Counted from the stretch's first letter, positions 44,882 to 54,570 are shown. The stretch is 64,000 bases of DNA from Janibacter sp. HTCC2649 (GCF_000152705.1 NZ_CH672413.1:2021978-2085977), one strand, 5' to 3'. Numbers and translations are program-made. Notes: generated by a model not told the origin, from the sequence alone.

Positions 44882-46102
44882 GTGGCGTCCACGCTCGCAC
44901 TGCCCGAGGACACGACCACACAGCGGCGTATGCCGCTCGGCCTGCTTGCGCTCGCCGTCGGCGGCTTCGGCATCGGACTCACCGAGTTCGTCATTGCCGG
45001 CCTGCTCCCCGAGGTGGCCCGTGACTTCGACGTCACCGAGACCGCGGCCGGCTGGCTCATCTCCGGCTACGCGCTGAGCGTCGCCGTCGGCGGTGTCGGC
45101 CTCACCCTCGCCGCGGCCAGGCTCCCCCGCAAGCAGGTCCTCATCGGCCTCATGGTGCTCTTCATCATCGGCAACCTGCTCTCTGCCGTCGGCACGAACT
45201 ACACGCTGATGATGATCGGCCGGATCGTCGCCGCCCTGTGTCACGGCGCCTTCTTCGGCATCGGCTCGGTCGTCGCCGCGAGCCTCGTCACCAAGGAGCG
45301 CGCGGCCAGCGCCATCGCGCTGATGTTCGCCGGGCTCACCACCGCCAACGTCCTCGGCGTCCCACTCGGCACCCTTCTCGGTCAGGCCTACGGCTGGCGC
45401 TCGACCTTCTGGGCCATCACCGCCATCGGCATCCTCGCGCTCGTCGCCATCGCCACCCTCGTGCCCGCCTCGGTCAACGACCACGCCCACGAAGGCGCAG
45501 CCGACGGCGCAAGCCAGCCGACCGGCATACGCCATGAGCTGTCTGCTTTTGCGAACCGCCAGGTGTGGTTCTCGCTGCTCGTGACCGTCCTCGGCTTCGG
45601 CGGGATGTTCGGGGCCTTCACCTACATCGCGTTCACGCTCACCGAGGTCTCAGGCTTCTCGAGCGGCGCGGTGCCGTGGCTGCTCATCCTCTTCGGGGTC
45701 GGCCTGTTCGTCGGCAACCTGCTCGGCGGACGCGCCGCCAACCGCTCCGTGCCGCGCACCCTCATCACGGTGCTCGCGATCCTCACCGTCGTCATGATCG
45801 GCTTCGCGCTCACAGCCGAATCGCAGGTCGCCACAATGGTTTCGCTCGTGCTCATGGGTGCCTTCGGGTTTGCCACCGTGCCCGGTCTGCAGCTGCGGAT
45901 CATGACGTATGCCGGCTCCGCACCCACCCTGGCGAGCGGTGCCAACATCGCGGCGTTCAACGTCGGCAACGCCCTGGGCGCCTGGCTCGGCGGCGTGACG
46001 ATCGCGGCCGGACTGGGCTACGTGTCGACGATCTGGGCCGGTGCCGCGATGGCTGCGGCCGCCTTGGTCACCCTGCTCGTCGCGGAGCGGGTTCGGACCT
46101 GA
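44882..46102 (+). CDS. MFS efflux transporter
   Basis: A 406-residue protein with 12 predicted helices in the same subfamily as the one at 24802: GLTEFVIAGLLPEVARDFDVTETAAGWLISGYALSV, then RLPRKQVLI in the loop and LGVPLGTLLGQAYGWRSTFW in helix 5. GTG 44882 has AAGGA eight bases upstream. Control by the divergent MarR gene is likely. It probably expels a toxic compound or sugar. Its last 35 bases overlap the convergent GDPD gene. Confidence 0.88.
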   Translation: MASTLALPEDTTTQRRMPLGLLALAVGGFGIGLTEFVIAGLLPEVARDFDVTETAAGWLISGYALSVAVGGVGLTLAAARLPRKQVLIGLMVLFIIGNLLSAVGTNYTLMMIGRIVAALCHGAFFGIGSVVAASLVTKERAASAIALMFAGLTTANVLGVPLGTLLGQAYGWRSTFWAITAIGILALVAIATLVPASVNDHAHEGAADGASQPTGIRHELSAFANRQVWFSLLVTVLGFGGMFGAFTYIAFTLTEVSGFSSGAVPWLLILFGVGLFVGNLLGGRAANRSVPRTLITVLAILTVVMIGFALTAESQVATMVSLVLMGAFGFATVPGLQLRIMTYAGSAPTLASGANIAAFNVGNALGAWLGGVTIAAGLGYVSTIWAGAAMAAAALVTLLVAERVRT

Positions 46103-46871
46103 GGGTGGGAAACGTTGGCATTGGCTCCCAGATGCCGCGGCGAATGTAGTTCTCCCGCAACAGGTCTGGGCGATCGGTGATGATGCCGTCGACACCCGCA
46201 TCGAGGAGCCGGTCCATGAGCGCCGGCTCGTCGACGGTCCAGACGATGACGCGTATGCCGTGTGCGTGCGCCTTGTCGACGAGCCGGTCGACGAACACCG
46301 GCACCCGGCCGAGCGACACGGGCACATGCGCGAACTCCGCGGTGCGCACCCACCGCGGAGCGCTCACGCCGGCCCGGGCACAGGAGATGAGGGTCGTGAG
46401 CGAGCGCCAACCCAGGGCAGTGTGCGCATGGGGTGCGAGCTCGCGCAGACGACGCAACCAGCCATCCCATGCCCCCGCGACACAGACACGCTCACCGACG
46501 GAGCGGCTGGTGAGCACCCGTGCCATCGGCACGATCGCCTCCGCCTCCTTGAGGTCCACCGTGAACCTCGAGTGAGGGAAGGCCTCCAACGCCTCGGACA
46601 GGGTGACGACGGGTTCACCACCGACGCCGAGGCGGCGCAGGTCGGCCATGGTGTGGCCCCGCACCGGACCACGCGCCGTCGTCACCCGGTCGAGTGTCTC
46701 GTCGTGGAAGCACGCGAGCTGGCCATCGCTCGTGAGGCGGACATCGGTCTCGAGGTAGCGGATGCCGAGGGCGGTCGACCGCGCGAACGCCGCCAACGTG
46801 TTCTCTGGTGCGAGTCCTGCGCCACCGCGGTGGGCGATGGCGAGCGGGCCGACCTGCGAGGGGTACGCCAT
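46068..46871 (-). CDS. Glycerophosphodiester phosphodiesterase
   Basis: About 267 residues from ATG 46871 (ATG 46880 also possible; neither has a clear ribosome site). GDPD motifs: [18 protein letters not shown] with catalytic His, [22 protein letters not shown] with the metal-binding Glu/Asp and second His, then TVDLKE, and VIVWTVDEP near the end. It hydrolyses glycerophosphodiesters to glycerol 3-phosphate. No signal peptide is seen. Confidence 0.88.
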   Translation of the reverse strand: MAYPSQVGPLAIAHRGGAGLAPENTLAAFARSTALGIRYLETDVRLTSDGQLACFHDETLDRVTTARGPVRGHTMADLRRLGVGGEPVVTLSEALEAFPHSRFTVDLKEAEAIVPMARVLTSRSVGERVCVAGAWDGWLRRLRELAPHAHTALGWRSLTTLISCARAGVSAPRWVRTAEFAHVPVSLGRVPVFVDRLVDKAHAHGIRVIVWTVDEPALMDRLLDAGVDGIITDRPDLLRENYIRRGIWEPMPTFPTLRSEPAPRRAG

Positions 46872-47043
46872 GACAACCATGGTCGCGAGGCGAGATGGAC
46901 CACGGATGACGGGCACACGGCATACCGCCGACTGTTCACCCACAGTTCAGCGGAGCAGACCTCGGCGACCCGCCGCTAGAATGGACGTCAGGTGCGCCGG
47001 GAAGTCTGGTCGGCAACGTTGCCATCGACCCCGAAAGGGCCTC

Positions 47044-48399
47044 ATGACCACCCGCAAGCACCAGGATCGCCTCTTCCGTCGACCGACCTGGGTCGAGAAC
47101 CAGGCCGTCACCAAGGCCTTGCGCACCGAGACCGTCGGCGGCGCGATCCTCCTCGTCGCAGCGGTTGCCGCGCTCGTCTGGGCGAACTCACCCTGGCGTG
47201 AGGCGTATGCCGCGTTGCGCGAGTTCCGCGTGGGGTTCGAGCCGTGGCACCTCGAGCTGTCGCTCGGGCAGTGGGCGGCGGACGGGTTGTTGGCGATCTT
47301 CTTCTTCGTCGCTGGGCTCGAGCTGAAGCGCGAGTTCCTCGTCGGTGACCTGCGGAGTCCGGCCAAGGCGGCCGTGCCCGTCATCGCCGCGGCTGCTGGC
47401 GTGGCGGTGCCGGCAATCGTCTTCACCGTGGTCGTGCTCGTCGGTGGCGGCGACGCGGAGGCGCTGCGCGGCTGGGCGGTCCCGACGGCGACGGACATCG
47501 CGTTCGCCCTCGCCGTGCTCGCGGTCATCGGGTCACACCTGCCCTCGGGGCTGCGCTCGTTCCTGCTGACCCTGGCCGTCGTCGATGACCTCATCGCCAT
47601 CACGATCATCGCGATCTTCTACACGTCCGGGCTCGACGTCACCGCGCTGCTCTTGGCGTTGGTGCCGCTGGCGGCGTTCGGGTTCCTCGTGCAGCGGCGG
47701 ATCGCCATCGCGTGGTTGCTCGTGCCCTTGGCGTTGGCGACCTGGGCGCTGGTCCACGCGTCGGGGATCCACGCGACCGTGGCCGGAGTGCTCCTCGGCC
47801 TCATCGTCCCGGTCAAGCCGCGGGCGAGTGTGCCGTCGGTGTCGACGTTGTCGGCGGAGACGGATGTGGCCCAGCGGTTCGAGCACCGGCTCCGGCCCCT
47901 GTCGGCGGGGGTGGCGGTACCGGTCTTCGCCTTCTTCGCAGCCGGTGTGACCGTCGTCGGCGGAGGGGTGGGCGAGGTCCTGCGTGACCCGGTCGCGATC
48001 GGGATCGTCCTGGCCCTCGTCCTCGGCAAGGTCATCGGCGTGCTGGGCAGCACCTACGTCATGGCCCGCTTCACCCGCGCCGAACTCGACGACGACCTGT
48101 CCTGGAGTGACGTCGTGGGGCTGTCGTTGCTCACCGGCATCGGGTTCACCGTGTCGCTCCTCGTGGGCGAGTTGGCCTTCGGGCCGGGGTCGCCGCGTGA
48201 CGAGCACGCGAAGCTCGCGGTCATCGCCGGCTCCGTGTTGGCGGCTGTCCTGGCCTCGATCGTGCTGCGCCGACGCAACGCCATCTATCGCCGGATCGCG
48301 CAGGAGGACACCGTCGATGACGACGGCGACGGCGTCCCCGATGCCTTCCAGGACCGGTCCGAGGTGGACGGCTCACCCCGGCCGGATACCACTCGGTAA
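47044..48399 (+). CDS. nhaA: Na+/H+ antiporter NhaA with an acidic C-terminal extension
   Basis: A 451-residue antiporter with 12 helices. The transport site is [11 protein letters not shown] (two adjacent Asp), preceded by [21 protein letters not shown], both strictly conserved in NhaA. The last about 30 residues add [15 protein letters not shown], a Dx(D)xDG calcium-loop-like motif, which is not part of ordinary NhaA. AAAGGG lies before ATG 47044. It uses the proton gradient to expel Na+. Confidence 0.92.
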   Translation: MTTRKHQDRLFRRPTWVENQAVTKALRTETVGGAILLVAAVAALVWANSPWREAYAALREFRVGFEPWHLELSLGQWAADGLLAIFFFVAGLELKREFLVGDLRSPAKAAVPVIAAAAGVAVPAIVFTVVVLVGGGDAEALRGWAVPTATDIAFALAVLAVIGSHLPSGLRSFLLTLAVVDDLIAITIIAIFYTSGLDVTALLLALVPLAAFGFLVQRRIAIAWLLVPLALATWALVHASGIHATVAGVLLGLIVPVKPRASVPSVSTLSAETDVAQRFEHRLRPLSAGVAVPVFAFFAAGVTVVGGGVGEVLRDPVAIGIVLALVLGKVIGVLGSTYVMARFTRAELDDDLSWSDVVGLSLLTGIGFTVSLLVGELAFGPGSPRDEHAKLAVIAGSVLAAVLASIVLRRRNAIYRRIAQEDTVDDDGDGVPDAFQDRSEVDGSPRPDTTR

Positions 48400-48446
48400 G
48401 GTCGGGGCAGTCGCACCAGCCCGTCACAACCTGCAAAGGTGAGCGC

Positions 48447-48833
48447 ATGACAACCGAAACCGGACCCGAGCGGACCATCGGCCAGCTCGTCGCCGATGCC
48501 ACCCATGACGTGCAGGGCATCGTCCGCAGCGAGATCGCCCTGGCCAAGGCCGAGGTCTCCTCCGGCGCCAAGGTCATGGGCAAGGGTGTCGGCCTCCTTG
48601 CAGGAGCGGGCTTCATCGGCCTGCTCGGCCTGATCTTCCTGTTCCACACCCTGGCCCGCGTCATTGCCGTGTGGCTGCCCGTGTGGGCCGGCTACGGCAT
48701 CGTCACCCTCATCATGTTCATCGTCGCGGGAGTGCTCGGCCTCCTCGGCAAGAACGCCCTCGCCAAGGCCAAGCCCGCGCCGAGCCGCGCGATCGCCGAG
48801 GCCCAGCAGACGATCGCCACCCTCAAGTCCTGA
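48447..48833 (+). CDS. Actinobacterial Holin-X family membrane protein
   Basis: A 128-residue protein: an N-terminal amphipathic part (TIGQLVADATHDVQGIVRSEIALAKAEV), two helices (about 45-68 and 74-98), and an Ala/Lys-rich tail. This is the putative Holin-X (PF07332) pattern, widespread in actinobacterial chromosomes and not a prophage sign in itself. It follows nhaA by 47 bases. Confidence 0.82.
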   Translation: MTTETGPERTIGQLVADATHDVQGIVRSEIALAKAEVSSGAKVMGKGVGLLAGAGFIGLLGLIFLFHTLARVIAVWLPVWAGYGIVTLIMFIVAGVLGLLGKNALAKAKPAPSRAIAEAQQTIATLKS

Positions 48834-48897
48834 CGGTGCGTGCGGCACTTCGGCGGGTATGCCGTTGAGTCGCCGGACGTTGTCACCGCACCTTCGT

Positions 48898-48957
48898 CTT
48901 CGTGCCCCGCACGGACATGAGGAGCGCAGCGACGACGTGTCCGTGCCGGGCACGAAG
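48898..48957. repeat. Palindromic element, CGTGCCCCG family
   Basis: The left arm is CTTCGTGCCCCGCACGGACA (48898-48917). The right arm 48938-48957 pairs with one mismatch. The 20-base loop contains GGAGCGCAGCGACGACG, a variant of the shared loop motif. It lies between the convergent Holin-X and nudL genes. Confidence 0.85.
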
Positions 48958-48968
48958 TCAGGCTGTGG

Positions 48969-49649
48969 TCAGGTGCGCTTGCGCATCCAGTCGGACAGGA
49001 CGTGCTCGGGGATCGGGCGTTCGACCTTCGCGTCCCACGGCTGACTCAGCTCGGCGAGGTCGAAGACCGCACCGAGCAGCAACGCGGTGAAACCCCACAC
49101 GAACAGCCCGCCCGCCTCGAACCCGGGCCCGCGATAGCCCGACGGGTGCGCCACGGTGAACCTGCGCGCAGGGTCCACCAAATCGGCTACCGGCACTCGC
49201 TCGACCCGCTCGACCTCGGCCGGGTCCACGACGCGAACTTCACCGGGTGTCGGCCACCAGCCGAGCACCGGTGTCACGGCGTTGCCGCTCGGGGTGAGGA
49301 ACAGGGCGGGCATCTCGACCACGACATCGACCGTCGCCGGATCGACCCCGACCTCTTCCTCCGTCTCGCGCAGTGCCGCCTCGACCGGCCCGGCATCCGT
49401 GGCATCCACACGTCCTCCGGGGAACGACACCTGCCCCGGGTGGGCGCGCAGGTCACGCGATCGCGCGGTCAGCACGACGTCCGTACCCCCGTCGGTCGAA
49501 GGCGCAAAGAGCATGAGCACAGCGGAGCGACGGTCCGGGTCCTCCGGCGGCTTGAACGTGGCGAAGGCCGCGGGCAGCTCGTCGCCGACGGAGGCGAGCA
49601 CCCGGGCCATCCACTCGGGCCGCGGCGCACCCTCTGGCGCTGCTCTCAC
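48969..49649 (-). CDS. nudL: NUDIX hydrolase, probable CoA pyrophosphatase
   Basis: A 226-residue NUDIX protein. The box reads [25 protein letters not shown]; an aspartate takes the place of the usual first glutamate. The preceding [16 protein letters not shown] is the UPF0035 signature of CoA/acyl-CoA pyrophosphatases. It overlaps nth by four bases. The same pair (Rv3672c/Rv3674c region) occurs in M. tuberculosis. Confidence 0.88.
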   Translation of the reverse strand: MRAAPEGAPRPEWMARVLASVGDELPAAFATFKPPEDPDRRSAVLMLFAPSTDGGTDVVLTARSRDLRAHPGQVSFPGGRVDATDAGPVEAALRETEEEVGVDPATVDVVVEMPALFLTPSGNAVTPVLGWWPTPGEVRVVDPAEVERVERVPVADLVDPARRFTVAHPSGYRGPGFEAGGLFVWGFTALLLGAVFDLAELSQPWDAKVERPIPEHVLSDWMRKRT

Positions 49650-50440
49650 GCCGTCTCCACGCGCTGTTCACCAGGCAACGGACCGGGCGGCGGGGTGGGC
49701 AGCTCGGCGCCGGGAGCCAGTTCGTACTTGAGCAGCTTCAACGCCGTCGCCGGGTCCGTCTCGCCCTCGCCATAGGACGGGCACCACTGCGACACCGGGC
49801 AGGCCCCACACGCCGGCCGCCGGGCGTGACACGTGCGCCGCCCGTGGAAGATCAGGACGTGACTGAGCATGACCCAGTCCTTGCGCGGGAAGAGCGCACC
49901 GATGGCGTGCTCGACCTTGACCGGGTCGGTCTCCTCGGTCCAACCAAACCGGCGCACCAACCGTCCGAAGTGCGTGTCCACCGTGATGCCCGGCACCTCG
50001 AAGGCATTGCCCAGAACCACATTGGCCGTCTTGCGACCCACGCCGGGCAGAGTCACCAGGTCCTTGAGCCGCGGCGGCACCTCCCCGCCAAAGCGATCCA
50101 CCAGGGCCTGGCCCAACGTGATGACCGAGTTGGTCTTGGCCCGGAAGAAGCCGGTCGGCTTGAGCACGGCCTCCATCTCCTCGCGGTCCGCGGCCGCGAG
50201 CGCCTCGGCGGTGGGCCAGCGTCGGAACAGTTCCGGTGTCACCTTGTTGACCGTGACGTCCGTCGTCTGGGCCGACAACACCGTCGCGAGCAGCAACTGG
50301 AGCGGCGTCTCGAAGTCGAGCTCGGCATGCGCGTAGGGATAACGGTCGACGAGCGCTCGGTAGATCTTGCGGGCCCGCCGCGTACGAGCGACAGGTGACT
50401 CAGCGGCATACGAAAGGGTGGTGGCAGGCACGCCCATCAC
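49646..50440 (-). CDS. nth: Endonuclease III
   Basis: A 264-residue DNA glycosylase/AP lyase. The helix-hairpin-helix has the catalytic lysine ([14 protein letters not shown], Lys137) and catalytic Asp155 (TVDTHFGRL). The 4Fe-4S cysteines are Cys203, 210, 213 and 219 (C-x6-C-x2-C-x5-C). It removes oxidised pyrimidines. The gene is divergent from crp with a 77-base gap, as in mycobacteria. Confidence 0.95.
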   Translation of the reverse strand: MMGVPATTLSYAAESPVARTRRARKIYRALVDRYPYAHAELDFETPLQLLLATVLSAQTTDVTVNKVTPELFRRWPTAEALAAADREEMEAVLKPTGFFRAKTNSVITLGQALVDRFGGEVPPRLKDLVTLPGVGRKTANVVLGNAFEVPGITVDTHFGRLVRRFGWTEETDPVKVEHAIGALFPRKDWVMLSHVLIFHGRRTCHARRPACGACPVSQWCPSYGEGETDPATALKLLKYELAPGAELPTPPPGPLPGEQRVETA

Positions 50441-50517
50441 CCTACGGCGAGGCTCTGACGACGACCGGACCTCGGCAGACCCCCCGGCACACCCGCCGCT
50501 CGTGGCACACTGGCGCC

Positions 50518-51195
50518 GTGAATCACGACGTCGTGCGCAAAGCCCCGCTCTTCGCGGCTCTCGATGACGAGACCGCCGACAGCCTCATCGCGTCCATGAC
50601 GCCTCAGCACATGGAGCGCGGTGACGTCCTCTTCCGCGAGGGCGATTCCGGCGACCGTCTGTATGTCATCGGAGAGGGCAAGATCAAGCTCGGCCGCTCG
50701 TCGCCGGACGGTCGCGAGAACCTCCTCGCCATCCTCGGCCCGGGTGAGATGTTCGGTGAGCTGAGCCTGTTCGACCCGGGCCCCCGCACCGCCACCGCGA
50801 CGGCCGTGGCCGAGACGCAGATCGTCGGCTTCACCCACGACCAGCTCAAGTCGTTCCTCGCGGAGCGACCCGGTGTCGGCACCACGTTGCTTGCAGCCCT
50901 GGCTCGACGCCTTCGCCGCACCAACGAGTCGCTCGCCGACCTCGTCTTCACCGACGTCCCCGGTCGGGTCGCCAAGGCCCTGATCGACCTGGCCGAGCGG
51001 TTCGGTCGTCCGGTCGACGGTGGCGTGATGGTGAGCCACGACCTCACGCAGGAGGAGCTCGCCCAGCTCGTCGGCGCCTCCCGTGAGACGGTCAACAAGG
51101 CGCTCGCCGACTTCGCGACTCGCGGTTGGCTCAAGCTCGAGGCCCGCGCCGTGCTCGTCCAGGACATGGAGCGTCTGCAGCGCCGCGCGCGCTGA
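50518..51195 (+). CDS. crp: Crp/Fnr-family regulator (Crp/GlxR type)
   Basis: A 225-residue cAMP-receptor-type regulator. The cyclic-nucleotide domain has [21 protein letters not shown] and the binding-site segment [19 protein letters not shown]. The C-terminal helix-turn-helix reads [24 protein letters not shown]. The start is GTG 50518. Position next to nth corresponds to Rv3676, a global regulator in mycobacteria. The target sites here are unknown. Confidence 0.92.
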   Translation: MNHDVVRKAPLFAALDDETADSLIASMTPQHMERGDVLFREGDSGDRLYVIGEGKIKLGRSSPDGRENLLAILGPGEMFGELSLFDPGPRTATATAVAETQIVGFTHDQLKSFLAERPGVGTTLLAALARRLRRTNESLADLVFTDVPGRVAKALIDLAERFGRPVDGGVMVSHDLTQEELAQLVGASRETVNKALADFATRGWLKLEARAVLVQDMERLQRRAR

Positions 51196-51198
51196 CGC

Positions 51199-51990
51199 TC
51201 ACACCCCCAGGTAGTCCAGCTGGGCTCGAATGCTCATACGTGCCGCCGGCCACACAGCCGGCGGCACGTCTGCATACACGCGCGTCAGCACGCCCTCGAC
51301 CGGGTCTGACTCCTGTGCCGCGCCGTCCCTGAGCGCCTGGCGCACCTGCTCGAGCCGCTCCCGCCGGTGGGTGCGATAGAACGCGACCATCGCTGCTGCG
51401 TCGGACACGACGGGACCGTGGCCGGGAAGGATGCTCGTCACCTCTCCGTTGCCCGTCAGGTTCGCGAGCTTTTCCAAAGACGCGAGGTATGCCGTGAGCT
51501 CACCGTCCGGGTGCGCCACCACTGTCGTGCCCCTCCCGAGGACGGTGTCGCCGGTGAGCAGGGTGTGGTCCGCGGCGAGGGCGAAGGACACGGAGTCGCT
51601 GGTGTGACCCGGGGTGGCGACGACGCGGATCTCGAGACCGCCGGCGGTGATGAGGTCGCCGTCGGCGAGGTCGTCGTGGCCACGGCCGACAGCACGGGTT
51701 GGTGCGCCGGTGAGCTCGGCGAAGCGCGGGGCAGCCTCGGCGTGGTCGTGGTGGCCGTGCGTGAGGATCGTGTGCGTGACGCGAGCGCCGGCGTCGGCGA
51801 CCACACGGCATACGCGCTGGAGGTGGCCCTCGTCGAGCGGGCCCGGGTCGATGACGATGGCCTCGGTGGAGCCGGGCTCGAGCAGCACCCACGTGTTCGT
51901 GCCGTCAAGTGTCATCGGCCCCGGGTTGGGCGCGAGGACACAGTGGGCCCGGGTCGTGATCTGCCCACCGGCCCAGCTCAGTTCAGCCAT
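51199..51990 (-). CDS. MBL-fold metal-dependent hydrolase
   Basis: A 263-residue metallo-beta-lactamase-fold protein. The zinc motif is LTHGHHDHAEA (HxHxDH), with VVATPGHTSDSVSF and LLTGDTVLG as further ligands and an ILPGHG segment. C-terminal helices match the Rv3677c / LACTB2-type group, some of which cleave RNA or thioesters. It lies convergent with crp, as in M. tuberculosis. Confidence 0.88.
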   Translation of the reverse strand: MAELSWAGGQITTRAHCVLAPNPGPMTLDGTNTWVLLEPGSTEAIVIDPGPLDEGHLQRVCRVVADAGARVTHTILTHGHHDHAEAAPRFAELTGAPTRAVGRGHDDLADGDLITAGGLEIRVVATPGHTSDSVSFALAADHTLLTGDTVLGRGTTVVAHPDGELTAYLASLEKLANLTGNGEVTSILPGHGPVVSDAAAMVAFYRTHRRERLEQVRQALRDGAAQESDPVEGVLTRVYADVPPAVWPAARMSIRAQLDYLGV

Positions 51991-52026
51991 GCCCCCACCC
52001 TGCCACCCTCGCCGCGTCGCCCACGA

Positions 52027-52110
52027 GCACCATGCGCAGCAATGGACACCATGCACCTCACCGCTGAGCGTGGGTTCCGCGGCCATCGGACCGCTTGCTG
52101 CGCATGGTGC
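52027..52110. repeat. Palindrome upstream of the endonuclease-like gene (GCGCAGCAA family)
   Basis: Perfect 16-base arms GCACCATGCGCAGCAA (52027-52042) and 52095-52110 enclose a 52-base loop. It lies between divergent genes (starts 51990 and 52173), so it cannot be a simple terminator. A near-identical element flanks the other side of the gene at 53076-53169. Confidence 0.8.
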
Positions 52111-52172
52111 CCGCGTTCTTCCTCTGTGGAAAACCAGACAGTCGATTCCGGCGATTCGGTCAGGCTGAGCAG

Positions 52173-53075
52173 GTGACAGTGGGACGGACGGTGGAGCGAC
52201 TGGGCGGCTTCGCGACATGGCGGGAGCTGCGCCGTCAGCATTCTCGTCGCGCCATCGAACGCGGCATGCGCGAAGGCTCAGTCATCCGCGTGGCGCACAA
52301 CAGCTACACCGTGCCCGGCACGGTCCAGGCCGTGCAGACGGCATTGCGCGTGGGCGGCATCGTGAGTCACCTCAGTGCGGCCCTCCACCACGGCTGGAAG
52401 GTCAAGACGGTCCCCGAGCAGACCTGGATCACGCTGCCACGCACGCGAGGAGCGCTGCGGAAGAGCACCCATGGCGTCCATGTCCACCACAGCGATCTGC
52501 CCGCCGACCAGATGCGGGACCGTGTCACCACACCGCTCAGGACGGTCATTGACTGCGCCCGGACCCTTCCCTTCGACGAGGCTCTGGCGGTCGCGGACTC
52601 GGCCCTGCGCTCGCGCAAGGTGTCCCGGTCGGAGTTGATCGCCGCTGGCGCCGCCGCTCGTGGGCCGGGGTCAGTTGCCGTGAAACTCGTCGCCAAGCAC
52701 GCGAGCGACAAGGCCGACAACCCGTTGGAGTCCGTGCTGCGGGCACTGACGATCGAGGTGGGGCTCGAACTGACGCCGCAGCTCCACGTGGCCGAGCCGG
52801 GGGTGTTTGCCGTGGTCGACCTGGGCAGCGAACACCTGCGACTCATCATCGAGGCCGAGGGGTACGAGACCCATGGGACGCGCAAGGGGTTGAGGCGGGA
52901 TTGCTGCCGGCACACCGAGTTCGCCATCTTCGGCTGGACGTCCCTGCGCTATGCCTACGAGGACACGATGTTCGAGCAGGACTGGGTGCGCTGGACGTTG
53001 TTGGCCTGGTTGGCCCACCGAGCCGGAACGAAGATTCCCGCCTGCCCGAAGCACGTTCTGCCGCGCGCCGCCTGA
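52173..53075 (+). CDS. AbiEi-like winged-helix protein with DUF559 (Vsr-like) endonuclease domain
   Basis: A 300-residue protein. Residues about 1-55 resemble the AbiEi N-terminal winged helix (GGFATWRELRRQHSRRAIERGM...VIRVAHNSYTV). The middle (about 60-165) is an AbiEi-type antitoxin region. Residues about 205-280 have the DUF559 PD-(D/E)xK layout: Asp216, then IIEAEGYETHGTRKGLRRDCCRH with Glu227 and Glu229, then FGWTSLRYAYED. The start is GTG 52173. It sits between the MBL and NUDIX genes of a conserved block and is flanked by two related palindromes. No cognate AbiEii gene is adjacent. Confidence 0.78.
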   Translation: MTVGRTVERLGGFATWRELRRQHSRRAIERGMREGSVIRVAHNSYTVPGTVQAVQTALRVGGIVSHLSAALHHGWKVKTVPEQTWITLPRTRGALRKSTHGVHVHHSDLPADQMRDRVTTPLRTVIDCARTLPFDEALAVADSALRSRKVSRSELIAAGAAARGPGSVAVKLVAKHASDKADNPLESVLRALTIEVGLELTPQLHVAEPGVFAVVDLGSEHLRLIIEAEGYETHGTRKGLRRDCCRHTEFAIFGWTSLRYAYEDTMFEQDWVRWTLLAWLAHRAGTKIPACPKHVLPRAA

Positions 53076-53169
53076 GCACCCTGCGCAGCAAAGGCCCGAC
53101 GACCCGCGCTTCCCGCCAGGTTCTGGGCACGAATGCCCGTGTGGCGCGACTGTTTGCTGCGCACCGTGC
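53076..53169. repeat. Palindrome downstream of the endonuclease-like gene (GCGCAGCAA family)
   Basis: Arms GCACCCTGCGCAGCAAA (53076-53092) and 53153-53169 pair with two mismatches around a 60-base loop. It begins at the base after the stop codon. The same GCGCAGCAA core occurs in the element at 52027, on the other side of the gene. Confidence 0.78.
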
Positions 53170-53183
53170 CCGGGCGGACCGCG

Positions 53184-53882
53184 TCAGGGGATGTGGGAGC
53201 GCATGACGAGGCGGTCGCCGAGGTCGACGAGCTCGGGTGCGACCAGGGTCAAGGCTGGACGATCCATCAAAAACGCGGCCGCCGTGGCGAACTGGGCCAG
53301 CTGCTCGAGCATCACGACGGTCGGCGGCAGCATCACGGCCCTGCCTTCGGCGTATGCCGCGAGCAGACTTTGCGGGGTCACCCACGCATCGTGGTCGGTC
53401 TCCCCAGAGACCCCCACCGGAGTTTGCCCCTCCGGCATGAGGGCCGCGAAGAACCACGTGTCGTAGCGCCGCTTCTCGAACGCAGGCGTCACCCAGTGGG
53501 CACGTGGTACGAGCTCGGTCACGGACAGCTGCAGCCCGCACTCCTCCTCGACCTCACGGATTGCGGCTGCCACCAACGGTTTCGCGTCGATGGCCGGCAA
53601 CTCCATCCGCGCAGCCAACGCCTCGAGCGCACCGGCGTCGAGATCGACGTCGGCATCACCGGCATCGACGCCACCGCCGGGGAAGACGTACATCGACGGT
53701 GCGAACTCCATCGTGGGCACCCGCCGCTGGACGAACACCGACGGGCCATCGGACGTGTCGCGCACGACGAGCACCGTGGCGGCCCTCCGGGGCACCAAGG
53801 GCTCACCCGGCGACGCGAGCCAGGCCCGGGCGTTCTCCACCCACGCACTCGAGAGGGGAGCAGGGAACTCGCGTAGCGGCAT
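53184..53882 (-). CDS. NUDIX hydrolase
   Basis: A 232-residue protein. RRAATVLVVRDTSDGPSVFVQRRVPTMEFAPSMYVFPGGGVD precedes a long insertion. The NUDIX helix is VAAAIREVEEECGLQL. The insertion between the glycine strand and the REVEEE helix is typical of the NUDT19-like group. It is convergent with the endonuclease-like gene and 15 bases upstream of nothing else; the RidA gene lies just beyond it in the same direction. Confidence 0.85.
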   Translation of the reverse strand: MPLREFPAPLSSAWVENARAWLASPGEPLVPRRAATVLVVRDTSDGPSVFVQRRVPTMEFAPSMYVFPGGGVDAGDADVDLDAGALEALAARMELPAIDAKPLVAAAIREVEEECGLQLSVTELVPRAHWVTPAFEKRRYDTWFFAALMPEGQTPVGVSGETDHDAWVTPQSLLAAYAEGRAVMLPPTVVMLEQLAQFATAAAFLMDRPALTLVAPELVDLGDRLVMRSHIP

Positions 53883-53897
53883 ACCCGAACGGTCTGG

Positions 53898-54371
53898 TCA
53901 GTTAACGACGTGGACGATGACCTCGACCTCGACAGGCGCGTCGAGGGGAAGCACCGCGACACCGACGGCGGAACGGGCGTGGATGCCCTTGTCGCCGAAG
54001 GCATGGCCGAACAGCTCACTGGCGCCGTTGATGACACCCGGCTGACCGGTGAACGACGGGTCGGACGCGACGAAGCCGACGACCTTGACCACGCGCTCGA
54101 CCTTGTCGAGGTCACCGACGATGGACTTCACGGCGGCGATGGCGTTGAGGGCGCAGATCTGGGCGAGCTCCTTGGCGCGCTCGGGCGACACCTGCCCGTC
54201 GCCCTCGCCCACCTTGCCGGTCTCGGCGAGCGCACCCGACACCATCGGCAGCTGGCCCGAGGTGAAGATGCGCGACCCGTCCTGGATGGCCGGCACGTAG
54301 GCCGCAACGGGCGCAGCCACATCCGGCACGGTCAGGCCCAGCTCGGCCAGACGATCCTCGACAGCACTCAT
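53898..54371 (-). CDS. RidA/YjgF-family protein
   Basis: A 157-residue protein of the Rid superfamily (long form with a C-terminal HARSAVGVAVLPLDAPVEVEVIVHV containing the conserved Arg). The N-terminal part has VPAIQDGSRIFTSGQLPMV. RidA proteins deaminate reactive enamines/imines from PLP enzymes. It corresponds by position to Rv3678c. It is preceded two bases upstream by the DUF4177 gene. Confidence 0.88.
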   Translation of the reverse strand: MSAVEDRLAELGLTVPDVAAPVAAYVPAIQDGSRIFTSGQLPMVSGALAETGKVGEGDGQVSPERAKELAQICALNAIAAVKSIVGDLDKVERVVKVVGFVASDPSFTGQPGVINGASELFGHAFGDKGIHARSAVGVAVLPLDAPVEVEVIVHVVN

Positions 54372-54373
54372 GG

Positions 54374-54532
54374 TCAGGCTCCCTTCGGGCGCTTGAAGTA
54401 GGCCACGAGACCATTGCCGTCCGGACCTGTCACCACCTGGACGAGCTCCCAGCCGTCTTCACCCCAGTTGTCGAGGATCTGCTTCGTGGCGTGGATCATC
54501 AGCGGCACCGTTGCGTACTCCCACTTCTGCAT
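54374..54532 (-). CDS. DUF4177 small protein
   Basis: A 52-residue protein from ATG 54532: QKWEYATVPLMIHATKQIL, then NWGEDGWELVQVVTGPDG, then an aromatic-basic end (YFKRPKG). The W-E-Y ... GWELV signature defines DUF4177. In-frame upstream ATG codons exist (54541 and beyond) but the domain begins at Met-Gln-Lys-Trp. It corresponds to Rv3678A by position. Function unknown. Confidence 0.82.
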   Translation of the reverse strand: MQKWEYATVPLMIHATKQILDNWGEDGWELVQVVTGPDGNGLVAYFKRPKGA

Positions 54533-54570
54533 GTGGCCCACCATAGTGCCGGTCACCGTACGCTGAGCCC

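Noticed and set aside
48447-48833. Holin-like protein as sign of a prophage
   Set aside because: Holin-X proteins are common chromosomal genes in actinobacteria, and no phage structural or integration genes lie nearby.
52173-53075. Type IV AbiE toxin-antitoxin system
   Set aside because: The N-terminal part is AbiEi-like but no AbiEii nucleotidyltransferase gene is adjacent, and the C-terminal part is a DUF559 nuclease-type domain.
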